DNA of 22,789 bases from NCBI GenBank assembly GCA_016292775.1, contig JAEDFN010000030.1, positions 1-22,789 on the forward strand, given 5' to 3'. A program made the translations under genes and the position numbers. The stretch is from Paludibacteraceae bacterium. Its GTDB lineage: Bacteria > Bacteroidota > Bacteroidia > Bacteroidales > Paludibacteraceae. Shown piece after piece: positions 14,905 to 22,167 of this stretch (position 1 is the stretch's first letter; each line of letters opens with the position of its first letter). The notes beneath the pieces are model-generated. The model worked only from the letters and a program-made list of their open reading frames with translations, had not been told where the DNA came from and ran no database searches.

Positions 14905-16402
14905 TATTATTTTGTCGATTATTTTTACCATGATATTTATGGCGTTTATGGTAATGATTATTTTTATCGTTTTTATTTCTGCCTTTATCGCCGGCTTTAT
15001 TGTCAGATATTTCTGAAGTATTATCTTTATTAACAGCAGATTTTTCTTCTACAGCAGAATTGTCAGTGGCAGAAATAGGCAGAGAATTTTGGGCATTATT
15101 CTGACTGCTCTGATTATTTTGACTATTCTGATTATTCTGATTATTTTGGTTATTCTGATTATTTTGATTTGCGGATTCAGAGTTCGCGGTCAGCTCCGTT
15201 TGATTATTGACAGTATTTTGGGTATTTTTATTTTGAGAGTTATTGACTTTATCACGATTATTTTGTTTTTGGGAAGCCTCATTATCAGTTTTCAATCTAT
15301 TTTCTTTACGTTTTTCCTTACGTTTTTGATTTTTAGATTTATCGAAACGAGTAAGACTATCTTGGCCCACCACATTTTGGTAATCATTATTAACCACCTC
15401 TTCTTGAGAAGATTTGATTAGTGAATCCACCTTTTCTCCGGCTTTATTGATAGCGATAATTTCTTTGGCACGTTCTACGGAAATAGTTTGCAAGTTTGCC
15501 GGAATATTTTGGTCACTACTATACGTTATCAAACGTTTAAACACGTCAGCTTTAAAGAAATAGTAAGTAGCATCTTTAGTTTCGAGAGTAACCTCTTTTG
15601 CAGGGAAATCGGCTTGAGCTTCAATGTACATAGGAGCTTCGAAATTGACGCAACATTTGATTTTGGCACATTGACCTGCGAGTTTCAAAGGGTTAGTGCT
15701 AAGGTCTTGATAACGAGCGGCCATAGTAGAAACACTCACGAAATTACTCATCCAAGTAGTACAGCAAAGTTCTCTACCACAAGGGCCAATACCACCAATT
15801 CTACCGGCTTCTTGGCGGGCACCAATTTGTTTCATTTCGATACGCACTCTGAACTCCTCAGCAAAGACTTTAATCAATTGGCGGAAATCCACCCTATCGT
15901 CGGCGATATAATAGAAGATAGCCTTACTACCATCGCCTTGAAATTCGACGTCACCGATTTTCATATTAAGTTTCATATCGTTAGCAATTTGGCGAGCGCG
16001 AATCATGGTGTCGTGTTCACGGGCTTTAGCTTCGTTGTATTTCTCCATATCAACAGGTTTTACTTTACGGTAAACTCTGCGTACTTCATAACGCTCCATA
16101 TTGATATGATTTTTCTTTATTTGGCTGAGCACGAGTCGCCCCATAAGTGTAACGACTCCGATATCGTGACCGGGATTTGCTTCAACAGCCACCATATCGC
16201 CTTTTTCGATAGAGATATGGTTACTATTTAAGAAATATCCTTTGCGAGTATTTTTGAATTGGACCTCGACAAGGTCAGTATCTTTTTGTGTTTCAGGCAA
16301 ATCTGCGAGCCAGTCCACCACCGGCAATTGTTGATTTGTATTTCCTTTAAATCCGGCTACTCCGGGGTTTGAAGCTCCATTATTAAGAGTTATTTTATCC
16401 AT
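14888..16402 (-). CDS. ricT: PSP1 domain protein, RicT (YaaT)-like, with Asn/Gln-rich tail
   Basis: The 504-residue protein has a PSP1 domain in its first half. It shows the cysteine motifs GPCGRELCC (C208, C213, C214) and GQCAKIKCC (C245, C250, C251). In Bacillus the equivalent conserved cysteines of RicT help bind iron-sulphur clusters in the RicA-RicF-RicT complex, which acts on RNA maturation through RNase Y. In Bacteroidetes the partners are not established and the role is inferred. From about residue 340 the chain is highly charged and low-complexity, with NNQ repeats (about 412-437) and a basic His/Lys end, so disordered and perhaps nucleic-acid binding. It lies 11 nt after holB and is part of the same operon. 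Confidence 0.85.
   Translation of the reverse strand: MDKITLNNGASNPGVAGFKGNTNQQLPVVDWLADLPETQKDTDLVEVQFKNTRKGYFLNSNHISIEKGDMVAVEANPGHDIGVVTLMGRLVLSQIKKNHINMERYEVRRVYRKVKPVDMEKYNEAKAREHDTMIRARQIANDMKLNMKIGDVEFQGDGSKAIFYYIADDRVDFRQLIKVFAEEFRVRIEMKQIGARQEAGRIGGIGPCGRELCCTTWMSNFVSVSTMAARYQDLSTNPLKLAGQCAKIKCCVNFEAPMYIEAQADFPAKEVTLETKDATYYFFKADVFKRLITYSSDQNIPANLQTISVERAKEIIAINKAGEKVDSLIKSSQEEVVNNDYQNVVGQDSLTRFDKSKNQKRKEKRKENRLKTDNEASQKQNNRDKVNNSQNKNTQNTVNNQTELTANSESANQNNQNNQNNQNNQNSQNNQSSQNNAQNSLPISATDNSAVEEKSAVNKDNTSEISDNKAGDKGRNKNDKNNHYHKRHKYHGKNNRQNNNEKGE
15095..15169 (-). repeat. 9-nt tandem repeat coding for NNQ units
   Basis: The plus strand shows repeated ATTATTCTG/ATTATTTTG units, encoding a run of Asn-Asn-Gln triplets with Ser replacements in the tail of the PSP1 protein. 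The period is nine bases, so slippage would add or remove whole triplets without a frameshift. Confidence 0.8.
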
Positions 16403-16413
16403 AATACATTTAA

Positions 16414-17547
16414 TTATTGTACAATCCTGCTTTTATGAAGGAGTTTATAAAACAAGAAAAAGAGGTGAAACAAGATTATACGCACGTTTACATTTTGTTG
16501 AACCTGAGCCTCAGCGAGTTCAAAGGCCTCCATCATCTCCACAACATTTCGTTCGTGGATAAATTTAGAGAATTTGGAAGCAAAATCAGCTTCATCTTCG
16601 CTCATATAAGAGAGGTCGGGCTCGTTTAACAATAAAATAAAATTTTCGCGTAGTAAGCGTTGAGAATTTCTAAAGAAAAGGAGGTGAGTTTCGCGGCTTT
16701 CTTTTTGTATTTCGTCGAGGAAATCTCTGATTTTTTCTACATCGAGCGACCAAGCGAGGCGCATGAACGATTGGAAATACTCAAAAATTACCTTATTTTG
16801 GTTATTTTCTATAGAATCGTTAAAAAAAGTAACGCTACCGCCTGCGTTTTTAACGAGGAAATCCACCTCATTTTCAGGGAATTTATTCAAACTCAGGGCC
16901 CAATTTCTAAGAGATTCGTTATCGATAGGGGGCACTTCGATAGGTTGACAACGACTCACTATAGTGCCAAGTACGCTTTCAATATCATTAGAAACGAAGA
17001 GGAAGAGAGTATTAGGGGCAGGCTCTTCCACAAGTTTAAGCAAACTATTTGCACACGATGTTTGCATTTTTTCGGGCAACCACATTATCAATATTTTATA
17101 ACCGCCGCAATAAGGTTTAAACTGAAATTTACGTATAATATCTTCAGCTTCAGAGGTATATATTGTGCCCATTTTTGATTGAGAGCATATTGACATCCAC
17201 TCGTTAATAGAGATATATGGGTTAGAGAGGATAGTATTTTTAAACGAATCGATGACATCGGAACAGAGTTCAACACCCGCCTCTTTACTTTTTGATATCG
17301 GAAAGGCGAAATGGATATCCGGATGAGTAAAGTTTTTAAACAACATACAAGAAGGGCATTTACCGCAGGCGTCACCATCATGCCTATCAGTACAACACAG
17401 ATATTGAGCTGTAGCGAGGGCGAGAGGGAGTTTACCAACTCCTTCCGGACCATGAAACAGCAAAGCATGAGGCACTTTACCACTATCTATCATCGAGCGA
17501 ATACGCTGTTGCAGAGGATTTTGACCTATAATATCTCTAAAAAACAT
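16414..17547 (-). CDS. holB: DNA polymerase III subunit delta' (clamp loader)
   Basis: The 377-residue AAA+ protein shows HALLFHGPEGVGKL (27-40), a zinc module C52-x8-C61-x2-C64-x2-C67, LLKLVEEP (168-175) and the SRC motif (197-199). This order is diagnostic of the DnaX/HolB clamp loader family. The P-loop keeps its lysine but has Leu40 in place of Thr/Ser and there is no DExx Walker B, which fits delta', the non-hydrolysing stator that supplies the arginine finger to the neighbouring subunit. With DnaX and delta it loads the beta clamp encoded by dnaN in this window. It heads the operon holB-ricT-gldH-trmB, driven by a perfect promoter with a leader of only about 12 nt. Confidence 0.92.
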   Translation of the reverse strand: MFFRDIIGQNPLQQRIRSMIDSGKVPHALLFHGPEGVGKLPLALATAQYLCCTDRHDGDACGKCPSCMLFKNFTHPDIHFAFPISKSKEAGVELCSDVIDSFKNTILSNPYISINEWMSICSQSKMGTIYTSEAEDIIRKFQFKPYCGGYKILIMWLPEKMQTSCANSLLKLVEEPAPNTLFLFVSNDIESVLGTIVSRCQPIEVPPIDNESLRNWALSLNKFPENEVDFLVKNAGGSVTFFNDSIENNQNKVIFEYFQSFMRLAWSLDVEKIRDFLDEIQKESRETHLLFFRNSQRLLRENFILLLNEPDLSYMSEDEADFASKFSKFIHERNVVEMMEAFELAEAQVQQNVNVRIILFHLFFLFYKLLHKSRIVQ

Positions 17548-17565
17548 AATGCATTTTTAATCAAG

Positions 17566-17596
17566 CAAAATTACAATTTTTTTTGCTAACTACAAA
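17566..17596 (-). promoter_or_regulatory. Predicted holB operon promoter (TTTG, 19 nt, TAATTTTG)
   Basis: On the minus strand a -33 TTTG (17593-17596) and a -7 TAATTTTG (17566-17573) are 19 nt apart, an exact two-box Bacteroidetes promoter. Transcription would begin near 17559, about 12 nt before the holB ATG. Confidence 0.72.
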
Positions 17597-17674
17597 ACCC
17601 ACAATATGGATTAATAAAAAAAATTTATAGGATATAAAATAGTAGAGGAAAAAGATGAAACTTGGAGAATTAAA

Positions 17675-17694
17675 TAGGATATTATAGGATATTA
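17675..17694. repeat. Short tandem repeat (TAGGATATTA x2)
   Basis: Two exact copies of TAGGATATTA lie head to tail between holB and the tRNA operon terminator. A similar AGGATAT also occurs about 45 nt to the left. The function is unknown; simple slippage is enough to explain it. Confidence 0.5.
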
Positions 17695-17695
17695 T

Positions 17696-17729
17696 AAAAA
17701 AAAAGAGTTCTGTAACGACTACAGAACTC
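17696..17729 (-). terminator. Rho-independent terminator of the tRNA operon
   Basis: GAGTTCTGTA (17705-17714) pairs perfectly with TACAGAACTC (17720-17729) over a five-base loop. On the minus strand the stem is followed by nine T (17704-17696). It begins 6 nt beyond the 3' end of the last tRNA. The stem shares sequence with the terminator at 3358-3395. Confidence 0.9.
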
Positions 17730-17735
17730 AAGAAG

Positions 17736-17819
17736 TGCGCAGAATGAGACTCGAACTCACACGGCCTTGCGACCACTACCCCCTCAAAGTAGCGTGTATA
17801 CCAATTTCACCACCTGCGC
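17736..17819 (-). tRNA. tRNA-Leu (anticodon GAG)
   Basis: A class II cloverleaf on the minus strand: acceptor GCGCAGG pairs with TCTGCGC (one G-T), anticodon stem CTACT/GGTAG with loop TTGAGGG, a long variable arm (GGTCGCAAGGCC) and T-loop TTCGAGT. The discriminator base is A and CCA is not encoded. It is the last gene of the three-tRNA operon. Confidence 0.95.
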
Positions 17820-17833
17820 GAGAGAATTTATTG

Positions 17834-17917
17834 TGCCCAAAACAGGGCTCGAACCTGCACAACCTTGCGGTTACTAGTCCCTGAAACTAGCGCGTCTACC
17901 AATTCCGCCATTTGGGC
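17834..17917 (-). tRNA. tRNA-Leu (anticodon CAG)
   Basis: A class II cloverleaf: acceptor GCCCAAA/TTTGGGC, anticodon stem CTAGT/ACTAG with loop TTCAGGG, a long variable arm and T-stem GCAGG/CCTGT with loop TTCGAGC. The discriminator base is A and CCA is not encoded. It lies 14 nt upstream of tRNA-Leu(GAG). Confidence 0.95.
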
Positions 17918-17957
17918 CAACGCTTGACACATTAGTTAAGCACAAATAAAATTTTTG

Positions 17958-18030
17958 AGCGAAAAACGGGACTCGAACCCGCGACCCCAACCTTGGCAAG
18001 GTTGTGCTCTACCAACTGAGCTATTTTCGC
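17958..18030 (-). tRNA. tRNA-Gly (anticodon GCC)
   Basis: A class I cloverleaf: acceptor GCGAAAA/TTTTCGC, D-stem GCTC/GAGC, anticodon stem CAACC/GGTTG with loop TTGCCAA and T-stem GCGGG/CCCGT. The discriminator base is T and CCA is not encoded. It is the first tRNA after the operon promoter. Confidence 0.95.
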
Positions 18031-18113
18031 AAGAAGCAAACTATCGGTAGCTACAAAAGAAACTTATGTATCTCCGAAATCAGAGCCTCTGCCCTAACCC
18101 TCATTTGCGGATG

Positions 18114-18144
18114 CAAAGGTACAACAAAATTTTTAATCACCAAA
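18114..18144 (-). promoter_or_regulatory. Predicted tRNA operon promoter (TTTG, 19 nt, TACCTTTG)
   Basis: On the minus strand a -33 TTTG (18141-18144) is 19 nt from a -7 TACCTTTG (18114-18121), an exact match. Transcription would start near 18107, leaving a leader of about 76 nt with a small CAGAG/CTCTG inverted repeat (18081-18091). Confidence 0.75.
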
Positions 18145-18224
18145 TTATTTTCATGATTTTTTTAAAAAATTTTTTCAAAGCAAAATATATGACGATTTAA
18201 TGCCTTAATATCAACAATAATATG

Positions 18225-18232
18225 TATATTTG
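18225..18232 (+). promoter_or_regulatory. Predicted -7 box (TATATTTG) of the glnS promoter
   Basis: TATATTTG fits TAnnTTTG. The expected start near 18239 gives a leader of about 100 nt before glnS. No good -33 TTTG is present at the usual distance. The 312-nt gap 18031-18342 thus holds divergent promoters for the tRNA operon and glnS plus the leader hairpin. Confidence 0.5.
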
Positions 18233-18278
18233 CATCGAACAAAAATTAGCGGTGCATTATACCCTAATTACAATATAA

Positions 18279-18307
18279 TCGTATAATTACATTATTATAT
18301 TATACGA
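18279..18307 (+). other. Hairpin in the glnS leader
   Basis: TCGTATAAT (18279-18287) and ATTATACGA (18299-18307) form a perfect 9-bp stem with an 11-nt loop, ending about 35 nt before the glnS ATG. No T-run follows, so it is not a terminator. It could be a leader RNA element or an operator; the AT-rich context weakens both readings. Confidence 0.4.
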
Positions 18308-18342
18308 ACAATGTTATCTTTCACTTAATAATATAGATAAAA

Positions 18343-20025
18343 ATGGAAATAAACGAAACAGAAAATGGCGAAAAGCGTTCGCTGAATTTCATTGAACAGA
18401 TAGTAGAGAACGACCTTAAAGAGGGGTTAAACGGGGGCAGAATCCAAACCAGATTTCCACCGGAGCCAAATGGCTATCTACATATCGGTCACGCCAAAGC
18501 CATTTGCATGGATTTCGGTATTGCAGAGCGTTACAACGGTATTTGTAATTTACGTTTTGACGATACCAACCCTGTAAAGGAAGATGTAGAATATGTAGAT
18601 TCCATTAAAGAAGACATTCAATGGCTTGGTTTTAAATGGGCAAACATCTATTATGCTTCCGACTATTTCCAACAATTATACGATTTGGCGATACAATTTA
18701 TAAAAGATGGCAAAGCTTATGTAGATGAGCAAAGTTCGGAAGAGATAGCAAAGCAAAAGGGCACTCCTACCACCCCCGGAGTTGAGAGTCCGTACAGAAA
18801 CCGCCCTATAGAGGAAAATTTAGACCTCTTCATTCGCATGAACAAGGGAGAATTTCCGGATGGAAGCATGGTGCTTCGAGCAAAAATTGACATGGCAAAC
18901 AGCAATATGCACTTCCGTGACCCTATTATGTATCGTATAATAACATCACATCCACACCACAAAACGGGTACTACATGGAAAGTATACCCAATGTATGATT
19001 TCGCCCATGGACAGAGTGATTATTTCGAAGGAGTAACACACTCGTTATGCACATTGGAATTTGTGGTACACCGTCCTTTATACGATTATTATCTCGATCA
19101 ATTTGCAGGGGCAGACTACCGTCCGAAACAGAGAGAGTTCAACAGACTGAACCTGACATATACGGTGATGAGTAAACGTAAACTTTTACAATTAGTAAAA
19201 GAGGGCTTGGTATCCGGATGGGACGACCCTCGTATGCCTACTATATGCGGCCTTCGTCGTAGAGGATATACACCTGAGAGTATAAAAGCATTTATCGACA
19301 AAATCGGATACACAAAATACGAAGCATTAAACGACATTTCTCTACTTGAATCGGCAGCGAGAGAAGATTTAAAACCAAGAGCAACAAGAGTATGCACTAT
19401 TCTCGACCCGATAAAATTGATAATCGACAACTATCCGGAAGGCAAAAAAGAGATATTGACAACCGACAATAATCCGGACAATCCGGAAGCGGGAGTAAGA
19501 GAGATACCTTTTGGCAGGGAGATATATATTGAGCGTGGCGACTTTAGAGAAGAAGCTGACAAAAACTTTTATCGACTAAGCCCCGGTGGCAGAGAAGTAC
19601 GCCTAAAAAGCGCATATATCATTCAAGCAACAGGATGTGAAAAAGATGCTAACGGCAACATAACCACAGTACATGCCACTTACGACCCGAACACAAAATC
19701 CGGCACGGAAGGTGGAAATAAAAAGGTAAAAAGTACAATAAATTGGATTGACGTGGATAATAGTAAAGAGGCAGAATTACGACTATACGACAGACTATTC
19801 GTTTGCGAAAATCCATCTGCAGAAGAGGGTGATTTTAGAGATTTACTCAATCCAAACTCTTTAACAGTTGTGCCACAAGCTCGTGTAGAAACCTTTGTTG
19901 CCAATGCCAAACCGGGAGATAAATTTCAATTCCTTAAAACCGGATATTTCAACACTGATAAAGACAGTACTCCCGAGCATCCGATTTTCAACCTTACAGT
20001 ATCCTTAAAAGAATCGAAAAAATAA
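18343..20025 (+). CDS. glnS: Glutaminyl-tRNA synthetase
   Basis: The 560-residue class I synthetase shows RFPPEPNGYLHIGHAKAI with the HIGH motif at 47-50, the VMSKR form of the KMSKS loop at 275-279, and FDDTNP. The C-terminal half has the two beta-barrel domains that read the anticodon in GlnRS. The motifs TRFPPEPNGYLHIG and VMSKRKL separate it from GluRS. It charges tRNA-Gln with glutamine directly. Length is normal for the family. It has a leader of about 100 nt with a hairpin, and the aminotransferase gene follows after 28 nt with no visible promoter. Confidence 0.97.
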   Translation: MEINETENGEKRSLNFIEQIVENDLKEGLNGGRIQTRFPPEPNGYLHIGHAKAICMDFGIAERYNGICNLRFDDTNPVKEDVEYVDSIKEDIQWLGFKWANIYYASDYFQQLYDLAIQFIKDGKAYVDEQSSEEIAKQKGTPTTPGVESPYRNRPIEENLDLFIRMNKGEFPDGSMVLRAKIDMANSNMHFRDPIMYRIITSHPHHKTGTTWKVYPMYDFAHGQSDYFEGVTHSLCTLEFVVHRPLYDYYLDQFAGADYRPKQREFNRLNLTYTVMSKRKLLQLVKEGLVSGWDDPRMPTICGLRRRGYTPESIKAFIDKIGYTKYEALNDISLLESAAREDLKPRATRVCTILDPIKLIIDNYPEGKKEILTTDNNPDNPEAGVREIPFGREIYIERGDFREEADKNFYRLSPGGREVRLKSAYIIQATGCEKDANGNITTVHATYDPNTKSGTEGGNKKVKSTINWIDVDNSKEAELRLYDRLFVCENPSAEEGDFRDLLNPNSLTVVPQARVETFVANAKPGDKFQFLKTGYFNTDKDSTPEHPIFNLTVSLKESKK

Positions 20026-20053
20026 AAATATACAAATCTTAAATCTAATAATT

Positions 20054-21241
20054 ATGCGTTATTCAAAAAATGTAAGTGCATTCAGACCATCACCAATCCG
20101 CTCAATGATGAAAGCGGTAGTAAATCCAAACGTCATCTCTTTTGCCGGAGGTATGCCGGGAGAAGAATTATTCCCTGTTGACGACATACGCGAGATGGTA
20201 GCAAACATGCCAAGAAAAGCCATGGATACTGCTTTGCAGTACGGACCTACAGACGGACTTCCCGTATTGGTAGACCTTCTTACGGAAGAGATGAGCAAAA
20301 AAGGTTTTGACATGACAAAAAACCGCATCATCATCACAACAGGATCTACCCAAGTAATGAACATTGTATCAAAACTATTAATCGACGAGAACGACGTAGT
20401 ATTGACAGAAGACCCTGTATTCTGTGGATCTGCCGGAGCATTCTGCTCTTATCACGCTCAACTTGTAGGCGTAAAGATGGACTCTGAAGGAATTATCATC
20501 TCCGAACTTGAAAAAGCATTAGAGAAAAATCCGAAATTCATCTACACAACCCCAACATTCCACAACCCTGCAGGATTGACATACAGCCGCCAACGCCGCA
20601 TGGAATTCTTGGAAGTAATGTCAAAACATCCGGATGTAATGATTCTTGAAGACGACGCATACGGACGCTTATACTATGATAACGACACACAAGAAGACAT
20701 CGTTCCGATGAAGACATATGCAAAAAATGAACAACAAATCATCTATTGCAGTTCATTCTCAAAAATATTCGGACCGGGACTTCGTATCGGATGGATGGTA
20801 TTACCAAAAGAGATGTTTGAAGTAGCCGAAATTGCAAAACAATCAATGGACGCTTGTACACCACAATTCTCACAGATGTTAGCATACGAATTCTGGAAAT
20901 CAGGTCGACTCGACAGATATGTAGAGATGCTCCGCAACACATATAAAGCACGTCGCGACAAAATGGTAGAGTGCATCAAGAAATACTGCCCTGAAGAGAT
21001 AACTTTCGTAACTCCAAAAGGCGGCTTCTTCCTTTGGGCAAGAATACCTGAGTGCATAGACATCGACAAACTCTTTGACGAATGTTCAGAACGCGGAGTG
21101 GTATTTGTTAAAGGTATTGCTTTCAGTGCCGACTACAAAAACAACCACCATATACGACTCTCCTTCTCAAATACAAACCCTGAAACAATAGAAAAAGGCA
21201 TAAAATTATTGGGAGAAGAGATGTATAAACTAATGAAATAA
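20054..21241 (+). CDS. PLP-dependent aminotransferase, class I/II fold (LysN/MocR-like)
   Basis: The 395-residue fold type I aminotransferase has the PLP lysine in SSFSK (Lys237), FHNP (Asn171), DDAY (Asp201, Tyr203) for cofactor binding and HHIRLSF (Arg368) for the substrate carboxylate. The N-terminal ISFAGGMPGEELFP and YGPTDGLPVL segments place it with the 2-aminoadipate, aromatic and branched-chain aminotransferase group related to LysN and to MocR C-terminal domains. It has no DNA-binding extension, so it is an enzyme and not a regulator. The amino acid substrate cannot be predicted. It follows glnS by 28 nt and is followed by a strong hairpin. Confidence 0.88.
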   Translation: MRYSKNVSAFRPSPIRSMMKAVVNPNVISFAGGMPGEELFPVDDIREMVANMPRKAMDTALQYGPTDGLPVLVDLLTEEMSKKGFDMTKNRIIITTGSTQVMNIVSKLLIDENDVVLTEDPVFCGSAGAFCSYHAQLVGVKMDSEGIIISELEKALEKNPKFIYTTPTFHNPAGLTYSRQRRMEFLEVMSKHPDVMILEDDAYGRLYYDNDTQEDIVPMKTYAKNEQQIIYCSSFSKIFGPGLRIGWMVLPKEMFEVAEIAKQSMDACTPQFSQMLAYEFWKSGRLDRYVEMLRNTYKARRDKMVECIKKYCPEEITFVTPKGGFFLWARIPECIDIDKLFDECSERGVVFVKGIAFSADYKNNHHIRLSFSNTNPETIEKGIKLLGEEMYKLMK

Positions 21242-21262
21242 AACACTTTAGCAAACATTATT

Positions 21263-21301
21263 ATAAAGGTGAGATTCATGCAAAATGAATTTCACCTTTA
21301 T
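21263..21301 (+). terminator. Long hairpin after the aminotransferase gene, probable terminator
   Basis: Arms 21263-21279 and 21285-21301 form a 17-bp stem with one G-U wobble and a five-base GCAAA loop. It starts about 21 nt after the stop codon. The tail is T-rich but interrupted (CCTTTATTATATC) rather than a clean T-run, so termination is likely but less certain than for the other hairpins. Confidence 0.7.
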
Positions 21302-21350
21302 TATATCAAAAAAAGGTAGCCAAAAGCACTCCTATATGAAAAAAAAATAG

Positions 21351-21358
21351 TAAATTTG
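21351..21358 (+). promoter_or_regulatory. Predicted -7 box (TAAATTTG) of the TPR gene promoter
   Basis: TAAATTTG fits TAnnTTTG and equals the gyrB -7 box. Transcription would start near 21365, about 40 nt before the ATG. No TTTG is seen at the -33 distance. Confidence 0.55.
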
Positions 21359-21405
21359 CAACTCGTAAATTGAAAATAAATAACTAACAATACACATATA
21401 TTATT

Positions 21406-22092
21406 ATGTCAAAAAAGAAACAAAACATCGAAGAAACCGACGGATTGGAAAATGTAGAAAAAGCAGTTTCTACAGGCGAACAATTCCTTGAGAAGTACAA
21501 GAAACAAATTATTATTTGTATGTCAGTTGTATTAGTTGTAGCAATAGGAATAGTGCTTTTCAGAACACAATACATTATCCCTAGAAATACTGATGCAGCA
21601 ACAAAATTATCAAATTGCATTTATTATATAGAACAAGACTCCTTTAATCTTGCTCTTAACGGCGACGGATTGAACGAAGGTTTGCTGGATATTATTGATG
21701 AATATGGCATGACAAAAACAGCTGATCTTGCCAATATCTACGCAGGAATATGCTATTACAATATGAAGGATTACCAAACAGCATGTACATATTTCGAGAA
21801 ATTCGACAAAGAATCGGTGAATATCACGCCTGCCAATTACACAATTATCGGAGACTGCTACGTACAATTAGATGATTTAAACAACGCTATCAAATATTTT
21901 GAAAAAGCAGCCAAACAAGAAAATGACCTTACAGCACCACGTGCTTTAAACAAAGCCGGTATATGCTACGAAAAATTGGGCAATTATGCAAAAGCGGAAG
22001 AGTGCTATCAAATGATAAAAGACAAATATTTCAACTCTTCATACGCATCTGAAATAGACAAAAAGATAGAACATTGTCGTTCTAAAAAATAA
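21406..22092 (+). CDS. Membrane-anchored tetratricopeptide repeat protein
   Basis: The 228-residue protein has a charged cytoplasmic N terminus, one membrane span (about 34-52) and then TPR units. Repeats are seen at ANIYAGICYYNMKDYQTACTYF, NYTIIGDCYVQLDDLNNAIKYF and ALNKAGICYEKLGNYAKAEECY, each with the W/L-G-Y-A-F TPR spacing. The layout resembles YfgM-type periplasmic TPR proteins that work with envelope chaperones, but that link is an inference from shape alone. TPR proteins in this position before ribH are familiar in Bacteroidales. It has its own -7 box and a strong terminator. Confidence 0.8.
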   Translation: MSKKKQNIEETDGLENVEKAVSTGEQFLEKYKKQIIICMSVVLVVAIGIVLFRTQYIIPRNTDAATKLSNCIYYIEQDSFNLALNGDGLNEGLLDIIDEYGMTKTADLANIYAGICYYNMKDYQTACTYFEKFDKESVNITPANYTIIGDCYVQLDDLNNAIKYFEKAAKQENDLTAPRALNKAGICYEKLGNYAKAEECYQMIKDKYFNSSYASEIDKKIEHCRSKK

Positions 22093-22114
22093 GTAATACA
22101 TTGTTAACAGAAAT

Positions 22115-22150
22115 AATAGCCGTTACCATGTAAAAGTAACGGCTATTTTT
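22115..22150 (+). terminator. Rho-independent terminator after the TPR gene
   Basis: AATAGCCGTTAC (22115-22126) pairs perfectly with GTAACGGCTATT (22136-22147) over a nine-base loop and is followed by T to 22150. It ends only 17 nt before the ribH ATG, and no promoter box lies between them. Confidence 0.9.
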
Positions 22151-22167
22151 ATAAAACGTCAAGAATT

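Noticed and set aside
15488..16231. 247-residue plus-strand open frame opposite the PSP1 gene
   Set aside because: It is antisense to conserved cysteine motifs of PSP1, has no recognisable domain, and arises from the codon bias of the real gene.
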